Position numbers and translations under genes: made by a program. A DNA stretch of 64,000 nucleotides from Flavobacterium aquicola. GTDB lineage: Bacteria; Bacteroidota; Bacteroidia; Flavobacteriales; Flavobacteriaceae. Below, one piece after another: positions 9,414 through 18,033 of the stretch (its first letter is position 1; each line of letters opens with the position of its first letter). The notes under the pieces are model-generated. The model was not told where the DNA came from and ran no database searches. It saw only the letters and a program-made list of their open reading frames with translations. The DNA is taken from NCBI RefSeq assembly GCF_003385115.1, contig NZ_QUNI01000007.1, positions 207,117 to 271,116 of the forward strand, given 5' to 3'.

Positions 9414-10412
9414 ATGAGAATAGGAATGAATCCTCAAAAAGAGGAAAAAAAAGTAATATTAAATACTCATCATAGAATAATTATAGTAGTATATATTCCT
9501 AATGAAGAAGGATTTTACAAGGATTCTTTGGCTGTATTTAAAACTTGCTTGGACTCATTGATTTCAACAATAAATTCAAATGCTGCAATAACTGTTGTCA
9601 ATAATGGATCGTATAAAAAAGTTTGTGCGCTTTTAGAATCGTATTACGAAGACAAAAAAATAGATACAGTTATTTCTCATAATTTAAATATTGGTAAAAT
9701 AGATGCTCAAATTGGAGCTGCTCGAGGTGCAAGAGAAAAATATATTACGCTTACTGATGCGGATATATTATTTGTAAATGGCTGGCAAGAAAAAGTAGAG
9801 GAGATTTTTTATTCTTTTAAAAATGTAGGTTCAGTTTCTCCAATTCCAATTCGTACTGGTTTATATGCAGGAACAAGTTCTACGCTGAAACAAATTTTGC
9901 TTAGAAAGGTAAAATTTCAGTTTGTTTCACTGCCTGAAAATCTTGAAAATTATAATAAGTTTTTATCAAGTATAAATTGGGAAAACGAAACAGATAAAAA
10001 TAAAAAATGGCCCGTTTTAGAAAGCAAAGGAGTTAAAGCAATTATTGGTAGTGCCCATCAAGTATTAACGATTGACAGGGATATTTTGTTTACAGTATCT
10101 CCATCAAATCCTTCTTTAACGCTTGTGGGAGGAAATTCAGAGCACAATTATGTAGATGTTCCTGTTGATAAATCTGGTAGACTTAGATTAGCAACTTTAA
10201 ATAACTATGCGTTCCATATTGGAAATAAGCTGGAAGATTGGATGATTAAATTACAACAAGCCAATAATAACGGAAATGATGTAGTTCTGAAAAATGAATT
10301 AAGCTTTTCAATATCAAATGATTTATTTAATTCGAAAATGAGTTATGAATTATATCATGTAAAAAAGAGATTTATCAAAAAAGTATTTTCTTTAATATAT
10401 GGTAAAGGATAA
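9414..10412 (+). CDS. Glycosyltransferase family 2-like protein
   Basis: A 332-residue GT-A protein. IIIVVYIPNEEGFYKDSL is a variant first strand and loop. AITVVNNGSYKKV (about residues 61-73) replaces the usual DDGS block with NNGS. KYITLTDADILFVNGW (about 107-122) carries the DAD metal site. GLYAGTSSTL and VGGNSEHNYVDVPVD follow. It resembles GT2 enzymes that read out distance from the start of a chain, but the acceptor is unknown. The next gene begins 14 bases before its end, in another frame. A second Met five codons in could also serve as the start. Confidence 0.8.
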   Translation: MRIGMNPQKEEKKVILNTHHRIIIVVYIPNEEGFYKDSLAVFKTCLDSLISTINSNAAITVVNNGSYKKVCALLESYYEDKKIDTVISHNLNIGKIDAQIGAARGAREKYITLTDADILFVNGWQEKVEEIFYSFKNVGSVSPIPIRTGLYAGTSSTLKQILLRKVKFQFVSLPENLENYNKFLSSINWENETDKNKKWPVLESKGVKAIIGSAHQVLTIDRDILFTVSPSNPSLTLVGGNSEHNYVDVPVDKSGRLRLATLNNYAFHIGNKLEDWMIKLQQANNNGNDVVLKNELSFSISNDLFNSKMSYELYHVKKRFIKKVFSLIYGKG

Positions 10413-11310
10413 GCCGACATTTTCAATTCTTATCACGACTAAAAATCGACTTTCAGATCTCAGATTTACTTTAGTAAAAATTCAGCATTTATTGCTTCAA
10501 AGTGATGTAGAGTGTATCATTTTTGATGATGGATCTAGTGATGGAACTAGCTCGTTCATCGAAGAACATTTTCCGGACATTATTTTATTTAGAAATCAAT
10601 TTTCTAAAGGATTGATTCATTGCCGTAATCAAATGTTAAATCTTACTACAGCAAAATATGCAATTTCGCTTGATGATGACGCGCATTTTGAATCTGATAA
10701 CGTACTTGAAAATATAGAAAAACATTTTGTTTCTAATCCAAAATGCGGTGTTATTGCTTGTAGAATATTCTGGGGATTAAAATTTCCTAACAGTACATCT
10801 ACAAACGAAATTATTGAAAGAACAAAAGGATTTGTAGGATGTGGACATGTTTGGAATATGGAAGCATGGCAAGATATTCCCAATTATCCTGATTGGTTTG
10901 TTTTTTATGGCGAAGAAGATTTTGCCGCTTTTCAATTGTTTAAAAGAGCCTGGGAAATTCAATATCTGCCAGCAATTTTAGTTCAACATCGAGTAGATAT
11001 AAAGTCACGCAGGCAACAAAATGATTATCAAATTCGTTTAAGGCGTTCTTTACGATCAGGTTGGTATTTGTATTTTTTGTTCTATCCAATAAATGAAATT
11101 CCAAGAAGGTTTTTTTATACTTTATGGATGCAAATTAAAAAAAGGGTTTTAAGAGGAGATATTAAAGCTACTTTTGCTATTTTACAGGCATTAGGAGATA
11201 TTATTTTAAATTTTCCAAAATTATATAGACAATCAAATCGTTTAAAAGTACTTGAGTTCAAAGAAATTAGTAATTTGGCCGAAACAAAAATATATTGGCA
11301 TCCTAAATAA
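10399..11310 (+). CDS. Glycosyltransferase family 2 (GT-A)
   Basis: A 303-residue GT2 enzyme. FSILITTKNRLSDLRFTL (from residue 8), IIFDDGSSDGT (about 46-56) and AISLDDDAHFESDN (about 89-102) are the family motifs; FYGEEDFAAFQLFKRA (about 173-188) is the ED acceptor-site motif. The N-terminal strand and the GEED block resemble GT2 rhamnosyl- or galactosyltransferases. The start at 10399 lies inside the previous gene (14-base overlap) and gives a normal seven-residue lead. The last 70 residues are basic and aromatic, which fits peripheral binding to the inner membrane. Confidence 0.92.
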   Translation: MVKDKPTFSILITTKNRLSDLRFTLVKIQHLLLQSDVECIIFDDGSSDGTSSFIEEHFPDIILFRNQFSKGLIHCRNQMLNLTTAKYAISLDDDAHFESDNVLENIEKHFVSNPKCGVIACRIFWGLKFPNSTSTNEIIERTKGFVGCGHVWNMEAWQDIPNYPDWFVFYGEEDFAAFQLFKRAWEIQYLPAILVQHRVDIKSRRQQNDYQIRLRRSLRSGWYLYFLFYPINEIPRRFFYTLWMQIKKRVLRGDIKATFAILQALGDIILNFPKLYRQSNRLKVLEFKEISNLAETKIYWHPK

Positions 11311-11320
11311 AAAAGCGAGA

Positions 11321-12142
11321 TTGAAAAATAGTACCCTATATAAACGCATTCGATATTTGTTTTCTAGTCTAGAAATTAGAAGTCGAGTGTTTTTTATCAC
11401 TTATGTATATGCAAAATTTAGTAAAACTGTCAAAAAACAGTTGCTAGATTTTAAAACAATACCAATCATAATTGTCAATTACAATCAATTAGAAACCTTA
11501 AAATTGTTAATAGATTATCTGCTTGATAACAATTATAAAAATCTTCATATTATAGATAATAATTCAAATTACCCTCCGCTTTTGAGTTATTACAAAATCA
11601 TTAGTAATGATGTTAATGTAATATTTCATGATAATAATGACGGACATATGGTTTTTTGGGAAAAGAATGTTTTTTTTAAAAAATTTTCAAATGGATACTA
11701 TGTCGTAACAGATCCTGATGTGCTTCCGATAGCAGATTGTCCAAATGACTTTTTAAAAGTTTTTTTGGATTTGCTAATAAAATCAAAGACAAGATATAAA
11801 GTTGGTTTTAGTTTAAAAATTGATGATATTCCTGATTATAATCCAGTGAAAAAAAAGGTCTTGAATTGGGAAAGTCGATTTTGGAAAACCAAAACTAGCG
11901 AAGGGCATTTTTTAGCAAATATCGACACAACTTTTGCTTTATATAGGCCAAAATTAAAAACCAAGAAGTTTTTTTATATGGGGTTAAGGACTAAATCTCC
12001 TTATACTGCAAAACATTTTGGTTGGTACATTGATCCTGATAATCTAACAAGTGAACAAGAATTTTATAATAGAAGTGCTAATAGTTCAAGTTCATGGAAA
12101 TTAAATGAAGATGGTAATTTGTCAAGTACATTTTATAAATAA
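11321..12142 (+). CDS. Glycosyltransferase family 2-like protein
   Basis: A GT-A-like protein of about 273 residues. IPIIIVNYNQLETLKLL, then HIIDNNSNYPPLL, then YYVVTDPDVLPI (the DPD metal site) follow the GT2 layout. FWKTKTSEGHFLANIDTTF and GWYIDPDN lie in the second half. I place the start at the TTG at 11321, ten bases after the previous stop. An upstream TTG at 11252 would add 23 residues read across the end of the previous gene and looks unlikely. No sugar specificity can be assigned. A sialyl- or aminosugar transferase role is possible only by position, next to neuA. Confidence 0.78.
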   Translation: MKNSTLYKRIRYLFSSLEIRSRVFFITYVYAKFSKTVKKQLLDFKTIPIIIVNYNQLETLKLLIDYLLDNNYKNLHIIDNNSNYPPLLSYYKIISNDVNVIFHDNNDGHMVFWEKNVFFKKFSNGYYVVTDPDVLPIADCPNDFLKVFLDLLIKSKTRYKVGFSLKIDDIPDYNPVKKKVLNWESRFWKTKTSEGHFLANIDTTFALYRPKLKTKKFFYMGLRTKSPYTAKHFGWYIDPDNLTSEQEFYNRSANSSSSWKLNEDGNLSSTFYK

Positions 12143-12158
12143 TTGCAAGTAAATAATA

Positions 12159-12854
12159 TTGAAAAATATAGTAATAATACCGGCTCGAGGAGGGTCAAAG
12201 CGCCTTCCTCAAAAAAATATTCTTTTATTGGGAGGAATTCCTCTTATTGCACATAGTATTTTATATGCACAGGCCAACAATGATATTATTGATTCAGTTT
12301 ATGTTTCTACTGATGATGCAGCAATTAAGAAAATAGCTTTGGAATTTGGAGCGAAGGTAATAGACAGGCCTGAATCGTTATCTGGCGATTTTGAGTCAAC
12401 GGTTTCGGCTCTAAAACATGTTTTGGAACAAATTGAAGAAGAGATAGAAAATGTAATTTTACTTCAGCCTACTAATCCTTTACGTCCTGAAAATCTGCTG
12501 CAAGAAGCTTTTGATGATTTTCTAAAAGAAGGAAGGGATAGTTTATTTACCGTCAGCCGTTCAGAACGCAAACTGGGAAAAATTGAGAATAGACAATTTA
12601 TACCTTTCAATTATACAATAGGACAGCGTTCTCAGGATCTAGAACCGCTTTATTTTGAAAATGGACTGCTTTATATTTCAAAGGCAGAATTAATTTTACC
12701 TTTCGACTGCGCTCAAGGTGACAGCAAAATTATTTCAGAAAATGCTTTTCCATTTGAAGTAAATCATATTTTTGCCAATGTTGATATAGATACTTTGGAA
12801 GAATTGGAATATGCAGAGTATTTATTAAAAAAAAAGGTTCTGAGGAGGGCTTGA
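12159..12854 (+). CDS. neuA: CMP-N-acetylneuraminate synthetase (NeuA)
   Basis: A 231-residue cytidylyltransferase that would join CMP to N-acetylneuraminate, activating it for transfer. IIPARGGSKRLPQKNI (about residues 5-20) is the signature CTP-binding loop; VYVSTDDAAI (about 48-57), LLQPTNPLRP (about 101-110) and NVDIDTLEEL (about 210-219) are the other family blocks. The start is a TTG at 12159. The run LPFDCAQGDSK (about 180-190) looks foreign: its DNA is one arm of the local palindromic repeat (12699-12724) read in frame, and it replaces what is normally a short loop. The neighbour neuB and the later neuC complete the pathway. Whether the insertion lowers activity is unknown. Confidence 0.93.
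   Translation: MKNIVIIPARGGSKRLPQKNILLLGGIPLIAHSILYAQANNDIIDSVYVSTDDAAIKKIALEFGAKVIDRPESLSGDFESTVSALKHVLEQIEEEIENVILLQPTNPLRPENLLQEAFDDFLKEGRDSLFTVSRSERKLGKIENRQFIPFNYTIGQRSQDLEPLYFENGLLYISKAELILPFDCAQGDSKIISENAFPFEVNHIFANVDIDTLEELEYAEYLLKKKVLRRA
12699..12724 (+). repeat. Solo palindrome arm inserted in frame in neuA
   Basis: The run tttcgactgcgctcaaggtg (12701-12720) followed by acag shares the core tcgactgcgctc and the ending tgaca with the first arm of the repeats at 13965 and 14567. Only one arm is present, and it is read in frame as Phe-Asp-Cys-Ala-Gln-Gly-Asp-Ser. Cys, Gly and Gln here stand out from the neighbouring Leu/Ile/Lys-rich sequence. Confidence 0.75.
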
Positions 12855-12895
12855 TGTAAAATAAAGGTATAGTTGATAGGTATAAATAACACATA

Positions 12896-13948
12896 ATGAG
12901 TTACATGAATCCATATATAGAAATAGCAGGTCGCAAAATAGGAATAGATTACCCTCCATTAGTCATTGCCGAAATAGGAATTAATCATGAAGGTTCTTTG
13001 CATGTAGCAAAAGAAATGGTTGATGCAGCAAAAAGGGCAGGTGTTGAGGTTGTAAAACATCAAACTCATATTGTAGAAGATGAAATGAGCGGTGCTGCCA
13101 AAAAAGTGATCCCAGGTAATGCAGATGTTTCTATTTATGAAATAATGGAACGCTGTTCACTCAATGAAGTCGATGAGTTGGAATTGAAAAAATATGTAGA
13201 AAGCAAGGGCATGATTTTTATTTCAACTCCCTTTTCTCGCGCTGCTGCAGAAAGATTGAAAAAATTCGATATTCCAGCCTATAAAATAGGCTCAGGTGAA
13301 TGTAATAATTATCCCTTGCTAGAGCATTTAGCTTCGTTTGGAAAACCCATTATTTTGAGTACAGGAATGAATACTATTGAAAGTGTTCAGAAAGCAGTTG
13401 CTATTTTTGATAAGCATAATGTTCCTGTAGCCCTTTTGCATACTACTAATTTATATCCTACACCTATACATTTGGTTCGTTATGGAGCAATGACAGAATT
13501 GCATGAAGCTTTTCCAGATAAAGTTTATGGTCTTAGTGATCATACATTGAATAATAATGCCTGTTTAGGGGCAGTAGCTCTTGGAGCCAGTATCCTTGAA
13601 AGGCATTTTACTGATACAATGCAACGAAAAGGACCTGATATTGTATGCAGTATGGATGAAAAAGCGTGTCAGGAATTAATTGTTTCCTCTGCCGAAATAG
13701 CTTTGATGAGAGGAGGAACTAAAAAACCGGCAGATGAAGAGCAGGTTACCATTGATTTTGCTTTTGCAACGGTATGTTCTATTGCTCCAATAAAAAAAGG
13801 AGAAAAATTTACAAAAGAAAATATCTGGGTTAAACGCCCAGGAACTGGAAAAATTCTGGCAGAACATTTTGATGATTTAATAGGTAAAACGGCTGTTAGG
13901 GATATTGAAAATGATGAGCAGCTGAGCTGGGACGATATTGATAATTAA
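12896..13948 (+). CDS. neuB: N-acetylneuraminate synthase (NeuB)
   Basis: A 350-residue synthase that condenses N-acetylmannosamine with phosphoenolpyruvate to give N-acetylneuraminate. A TIM-barrel domain is followed by a C-terminal SAF/antifreeze-like domain (about residues 290-345) with VKRPGTGK. Visible blocks are [11 protein letters not shown] (about 24-34), [14 protein letters not shown] (about 51-64), [38 protein letters not shown] and KGPDIVCSM. From memory these match the meningococcal NeuB block for block, which favours true Neu5Ac over legionaminate or pseudaminate. Starts at 12896 and 12905 are both possible. It lies 41 bases after neuA and is cut off from neuC by a repeat and nuclease unit. 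Confidence 0.94.
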   Translation: MSYMNPYIEIAGRKIGIDYPPLVIAEIGINHEGSLHVAKEMVDAAKRAGVEVVKHQTHIVEDEMSGAAKKVIPGNADVSIYEIMERCSLNEVDELELKKYVESKGMIFISTPFSRAAAERLKKFDIPAYKIGSGECNNYPLLEHLASFGKPIILSTGMNTIESVQKAVAIFDKHNVPVALLHTTNLYPTPIHLVRYGAMTELHEAFPDKVYGLSDHTLNNNACLGAVALGASILERHFTDTMQRKGPDIVCSMDEKACQELIVSSAEIALMRGGTKKPADEEQVTIDFAFATVCSIAPIKKGEKFTKENIWVKRPGTGKILAEHFDDLIGKTAVRDIENDEQLSWDDIDN

Positions 13949-13952
13949 AACG

Positions 13953-14139
13953 TATTGAGTGTCGTCTCGACTGCGCTCGACCTGACAAAGTAATTCAGAT
14001 GTTATATTGTCAAATCGAGCGCAGTCGAGATTGATTTTGATAGTTAAAGAGGTCTCGACTCCGCTCGACTTGACAGAGTTAATTGAGATATGATGTTGTT
14101 AAATAGTGCAAAGTCGAAATCCAATATTAAAGTAAGCGT
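13953..14139 (+). repeat. Palindromic 88-bp repeat, two units, left of the GIY-YIG gene
   Basis: Two 88-base units lie head to tail, starting at 13964 and 14052. In unit 1 the arm 13965-13987 (tctcgactgcgctcga then cctgaca) pairs with 14008-14030 (tgtcaaatcgagcgcagtcg then aga): 21 of 23 positions match around a 20-base loop. Unit 2 has a good first arm and a decayed second arm ending just before the GIY-YIG start. The left edge, tattgagtg, is shared with the right-hand copy at 14466. Confidence 0.85.
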
Positions 14140-14142
14140 TTT

Positions 14143-14406
14143 ATGAGATTTTATTACGTTTACATTCTTAAGTGCAAGGACGATTCTTTATATGTTGGGG
14201 TAACTTCTGATGTTGAACGACGATTGATGGAACACAATGCAAGTAAATATCCAGAGGCTTATACGCATAATCGGAGACCAGTAAAATTAGTTTTTTATCA
14301 GGAATTTACAGAACCCAATCAGGCTATTGAGTTTGAGAAAAAAATTAAAAAATGGAGCCGAGTTAAAAAGCAAGCTTTAATTGATGGGGATTTCGACCGA
14401 CTGTAA
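14143..14406 (+). CDS. Small GIY-YIG nuclease (UPF0213/COG2827 type)
   Basis: An 87-residue stand-alone GIY-YIG domain. YYVYILKCKDDSLYVGVTS (about residues 4-22) is the paired Tyr-Val-Tyr ... Tyr-Val-Gly core; DVERRLMEHN (about 23-32) holds the catalytic Arg; EFEKKIKKW (about 67-75) contains the metal-binding Glu. Proteins of this size (YhbQ-like) lack a separate DNA-binding domain, and their function is unclear. It sits in the middle of the neu operon, on the same strand, bracketed on both sides by near-identical palindromic repeats. That suggests it is part of the repeat unit rather than of the glycan pathway. A passenger gene with a DNA-repair role is the alternative. Confidence 0.9.
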   Translation: MRFYYVYILKCKDDSLYVGVTSDVERRLMEHNASKYPEAYTHNRRPVKLVFYQEFTEPNQAIEFEKKIKKWSRVKKQALIDGDFDRL

Positions 14407-14465
14407 AGTTTATCAGAATGCAGGAATGCTACTCATCATAAGTATAAGCCAGATAGCGAAGAGAT

Positions 14466-14600
14466 TATTGAGTGATGGTCTCCACTGTGCTCGGCTTGAC
14501 AAAGTAGTTCATATGTTTATATTGTCAAATCGAGTGCAGTCGAGATTGATTTGAGAGTTAGAGAGGTCTCGACTGCGCTCGTCGTGACAGAAAAGTATAG
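14466..14600 (+). repeat. Palindromic repeat, right of the GIY-YIG gene
   Basis: The right-hand copy of the flanking repeat. After the shared edge tattgagtg, a full 88-base unit runs from 14478 to 14565; arm 14479-14501 pairs with 14523-14545. A second unit begins at 14566 but stops after its first arm, 16 bases before neuC. It is in direct orientation to the copy at 13953, so the GIY-YIG gene lies between two direct repeats of about 100 bases each. Confidence 0.85.
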
Positions 14601-14615
14601 ATTGAAAATATTTAA

Positions 14616-15743
14616 ATGAAAAGAATTTTATTTCTTACTGGTACCCGCGCTGATTTTGGCAAAATAAAATCATTGATTACAATTCTGGATAATCATCAGG
14701 ATTTTGAAGTTTTTGTTTTTGTTACAGGAATGCATCTTCAAAAACAGTATGGCTATACACTTATAGAAATTGAACGCTGTAATTTTAAAAATGTGTACAC
14801 TTTCGAAAATCACACCCATGAAACTACAATGGATCTGACATTGGCCAAAACGATTGAAGGACTTTCCGGTTATTCTAAAGATGTGAATCCAGATTTAATT
14901 GTACTTCATGGTGATCGAGTAGAAACCTTGGCAGGAGCCATTGTAGGCTCTTTGAATAATATTTTGGTAGCACATATTGAAGGAGGAGAATTATCGGGAA
15001 CGGTGGATGAATTGATTCGGCACAGTGTCAGCAAATTGAGCCACATTCATTTTGTTTGTAATGATGAAGCAGCAAAAAGGCTGCAACAAATGGGGGAAAT
15101 AGCTTCTTCTATTTTTACCATTGGTTCACCTGATATTGATATTATGTTTTCGGGTAATCTGCCCGATTTACCGACTGTAAAACAATATTACGATATTGAT
15201 TTTGAAAAGTATGCCATTGTTATGTTTCATCCTGTTACTACAGAGGTCAATCAGATGCAGTCTTATACCGCTGATTTTGTAAAATCTTTATTAGCGGATC
15301 ATCATAATTATGTAGTTATCTATCCCAATAATGATTTGGGTAGCCAATTCATTATTGATGAATATCAAAAATTAAAAGCCAATTCACGATTCAGGATTTT
15401 TCCATCGCTTCGTTTTGAATATTTTTTAACGCTGTTAAAAAACAGCCAGTTTATAATAGGTAATAGCAGTGCAGGAATTAGAGAAGCACCTTATTATGGA
15501 ATTCCTATTATAAATATTGGAACAAGACAACAAAACAGGACATTTCAAGCAGATATAATAAATGTTGATTATAGTTTTAATGCTATCAAGGAAGCTTTGT
15601 CAGTTATCGATACACATACAATTCAAATATCGGATTCTGATTTTGGAAAAGGAAATAGCACTACTTTATTTCTTGATTATCTTCAAAAACCAGCTGTTTG
15701 GGAACTGAACCACCAAAAACAATTTAGAGATTCTGATCAATGA
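14616..15743 (+). CDS. neuC: UDP-N-acetylglucosamine 2-epimerase, hydrolysing (NeuC)
   Basis: A 375-residue NeuC-type enzyme that releases UDP and makes N-acetylmannosamine, the substrate for NeuB. ILFLTGTRADFGKIKSL (about residues 4-20) is the N-terminal signature, with GTRADxGK typical of the sialic-acid branch. LIVLHGDRVETLAGA (about 94-108), HIEGGELSGTVDELIRH (about 118-134), the FHPVTTE region (about 204) and IGNSSAGIREAPYYGIP (about 285-301) are the active-site loops. It follows the repeat unit by 16 bases, so its expression may depend on read-through across that unit. LegG-type enzymes are related, but the NeuB match makes the Neu5Ac route more likely. Confidence 0.92.
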   Translation: MKRILFLTGTRADFGKIKSLITILDNHQDFEVFVFVTGMHLQKQYGYTLIEIERCNFKNVYTFENHTHETTMDLTLAKTIEGLSGYSKDVNPDLIVLHGDRVETLAGAIVGSLNNILVAHIEGGELSGTVDELIRHSVSKLSHIHFVCNDEAAKRLQQMGEIASSIFTIGSPDIDIMFSGNLPDLPTVKQYYDIDFEKYAIVMFHPVTTEVNQMQSYTADFVKSLLADHHNYVVIYPNNDLGSQFIIDEYQKLKANSRFRIFPSLRFEYFLTLLKNSQFIIGNSSAGIREAPYYGIPIINIGTRQQNRTFQADIINVDYSFNAIKEALSVIDTHTIQISDSDFGKGNSTTLFLDYLQKPAVWELNHQKQFRDSDQ

Positions 15744-16645
15744 TTACATTTTTAAATCTAGGTAAAAAAGGAAATCTCGGTAATCAATTGTTTCAGATTG
15801 CATCTGCTATAGGGATTGCAGAAAAAAGAAATCAGCAGTTTTGTTTCCCAGAATGGCAATATTCGAAACATTTTAAATTTAATTTTAATGCTTGTTCCGA
15901 TATAAAAGACTGGATTCATGTAAAAGAGGAAAAATTTAATTATTATGAATGGGAATTAACTGATAAAAATTATGATTTGTCAGGATGGTTACAGACTGAA
16001 AAATATTTTTATGAGTCTAATATAAAGGATGTTTTTAAATTTGATTCTCAATTTGAAGAGAGTTTGGTTGGAAAGCACGAGGTATTATTTACAAAAAAAA
16101 CTATTTTAGTCAGTGTCAGAAGAGGTGATTTTGTTAATAATCCCAATTATTTTCAATTATCTTACCAGTTTTATTTAACTGCATTGATTTGTCATTTTGA
16201 GAAATTGGAAAATTATAATGTCATTTTTGCAAGTGATAATATAGACTATTGTAAAAAGCATTTTTCATTTTTGCCTAACGTTTTTTTTCTTGAAAATTTA
16301 AGTCCTATTGAGCAGCTTTGTTTAGGTTCTAAATTTGACAATTATATAATAAGTAACTCTACTTTTTCTTGGTGGCTAGCTTGGCTGGGTGAAAAAAAGG
16401 GATCAAAAATAATTAGACCGATTCAAATATTTGATAATGATTTTTCAAAAAAGCATGATGAATCTGATTATTTTCCAAGCAGATGGATTGTTCATGATGA
16501 TACTAAATATAAATTGTCTAACGAATATTGGAAATTAAAACTTTATGGTTTTCTGTATAATTTAGTTCAAAGATTAAAATACATTTATAAGAAAGAAAAA
16601 AAAGTAATTAAAAACAGAATAAAAAAGATAATAAATTATAAATGA
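15740..16645 (+). CDS. Alpha-1,2-fucosyltransferase-like protein (GT11)
   Basis: A 301-residue GT11 enzyme. FLNLGKKGNLGNQLFQIA (from residue 4) is the family's Gly-Asn-Leu-Gly-Asn-Gln start. ILVSVRRGDFV (about 124-134) is the HxRRxDY-type nucleotide-fucose motif. VIFASDN (about 161) and ISNSTFSWWLAWLGE (about 212-226) are the two other conserved blocks. It would add fucose in alpha-1,2 linkage to galactose or a similar residue, using GDP-fucose made elsewhere. The start overlaps neuC by four bases and the stop overlaps the next gene by four. GT11 also contains enzymes for other sugars, so the donor is a family-level guess. Confidence 0.9.
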   Translation: MITFLNLGKKGNLGNQLFQIASAIGIAEKRNQQFCFPEWQYSKHFKFNFNACSDIKDWIHVKEEKFNYYEWELTDKNYDLSGWLQTEKYFYESNIKDVFKFDSQFEESLVGKHEVLFTKKTILVSVRRGDFVNNPNYFQLSYQFYLTALICHFEKLENYNVIFASDNIDYCKKHFSFLPNVFFLENLSPIEQLCLGSKFDNYIISNSTFSWWLAWLGEKKGSKIIRPIQIFDNDFSKKHDESDYFPSRWIVHDDTKYKLSNEYWKLKLYGFLYNLVQRLKYIYKKEKKVIKNRIKKIINYK

Positions 16646-18033
16646 AAAAACTAGGAATAGTAATAACCGATGGCGTAGGGTTTCGCAATTTTATTTTAAG
16701 CGATTTCTTATCAGAGGCAGAAAAACAATTTGATGAGGTAGTCATTTTATCGTGTTTGCCTGCGTCTGTTTATGAAGGTTTTCTGCAAAGATCTAGAGTG
16801 ATTGAACTTGCAGTTTTTCAAGAAAAATTTCCGACCTGGTTTTTTAGAAAAGCAAAGGAAGTAGCTCATCTGCAATTGCATAAGCATAACAATTTTGGAA
16901 TTACAGATAATTTAAATACCAATAAATCAAAAGCTAAAACCCCCAGAGGCTATGCAACCCGGTTTATTTTTAAATGGACTTCCATATTTCATTCAGAAAA
17001 AAATATTCAGAACTATACTAAATTGCAACAGCAGTCTTTTAAAAATAATTCAATTGTAAAAGACTATAGGGCTATTTTAGAAAGGGAAAAATTTGACATT
17101 TTGTTTTTTACACATCAACGGCCACCATTCATTGCGCCATTAGTTTATCAGGCAGAACAATTGAAAATCAAAACTGCTTCATTTATTTTTAGCTGGGATA
17201 ATTTAGCATCTAAGGGAAGAATGGCGGCTAATTTTGATTATTATTTGGTTTGGAGTGATTTGATGAAAGAAGAATTGTTACATTTTTATAAAAAAACACA
17301 GTCGCAAAATGTTGAGACAGTGGGAACTCCTCAGTTTGAGCCTTATGTTTTGGAAAGATATCAAACAACCAAGAAGGATTTCTATAATCGGTTTAATTTA
17401 GATTCATCAAAAAAAACTATCTGTTTTAGCTGTGGAGATATTTCAACCAGTAAAAATGATGAATTGTACATAACTAGTATTGCACAAGCTATTCAAGAAA
17501 ATAAAATTCAAAATGTAAATTTACTAGTTCGAACTTCTCCTGCAGAAGATCCTATTCGTTTTGAAAGCTTTGTTAAAAAATTTCCTTTTGTAAAATGGAA
17601 CCATCCTAAATGGCATTTGGCACGAACAGGACATCAAGAAGAATGGTCACAGCGAATACCTTCAAAAGAAGATGTTACTGATTTGAGAAGTATATTAGAA
17701 TATTCGGATTTGAATATTAATATGCTCTCTACAATGAGTTTGGATTTTATGCAATTTGATAAGCCCGTTATTAATCCAGTATTTGGAAATAAAGGAAATG
17801 GACTCTATTATGATCAGCGTTTTTTGGAATACCCACATATAAAAAATGTTGTCAGTTTTAAAGCTACTAGAATTGTTACGAATGAAGAGGAATTAATTGA
17901 CGCAGTAAAACTATATATTACGCATCCAGAAACTGATGCTAAAAACAGAAAGCAATTAATTCACTTACAAATTGGGAGGCCGTTAAAAGGAACTTCAGAA
18001 AGAATTGCCGCAATTTTGAGAAAATGGAGTTAA
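16642..18033 (+). CDS. Putative GT-B glycosyltransferase of unknown type
   Basis: A 463-residue protein that I cannot place in a named family. It starts with a Rossmann-like strand and a Gly-rich turn (LGIVITDGVGFRNF). FDILFFTHQRPPF and SFIFSWDNLASKGRM (about residues 153-196) are in the middle. A second domain holds ICFSCGDIS, NLLVRTSP, WNHPKWHL and ADLNIN-like SDLNINMLSTMSLDFMQF (about 356-373), which resembles the donor site of GT-B enzymes such as UDP-glycosyltransferases. It is translationally coupled to GT11 upstream and GT4 downstream. Being close to neuC, and with no known sialyltransferase in sight, it is one candidate for that role, but there is no motif proof. Confidence 0.65.
   Translation: MKKLGIVITDGVGFRNFILSDFLSEAEKQFDEVVILSCLPASVYEGFLQRSRVIELAVFQEKFPTWFFRKAKEVAHLQLHKHNNFGITDNLNTNKSKAKTPRGYATRFIFKWTSIFHSEKNIQNYTKLQQQSFKNNSIVKDYRAILEREKFDILFFTHQRPPFIAPLVYQAEQLKIKTASFIFSWDNLASKGRMAANFDYYLVWSDLMKEELLHFYKKTQSQNVETVGTPQFEPYVLERYQTTKKDFYNRFNLDSSKKTICFSCGDISTSKNDELYITSIAQAIQENKIQNVNLLVRTSPAEDPIRFESFVKKFPFVKWNHPKWHLARTGHQEEWSQRIPSKEDVTDLRSILEYSDLNINMLSTMSLDFMQFDKPVINPVFGNKGNGLYYDQRFLEYPHIKNVVSFKATRIVTNEEELIDAVKLYITHPETDAKNRKQLIHLQIGRPLKGTSERIAAILRKWS

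Noticed and set aside
14143..14406. GIY-YIG gene as an intron-borne homing endonuclease
   Set aside because: It lies between complete genes, with no split gene or intron structure, and lacks a DNA-binding extension.
16642..18033. Calling this protein a sialyltransferase outright
   Set aside because: It has an HP dipeptide, but I found no accompanying D/E-D/E-G motif, so only candidate status is justified.
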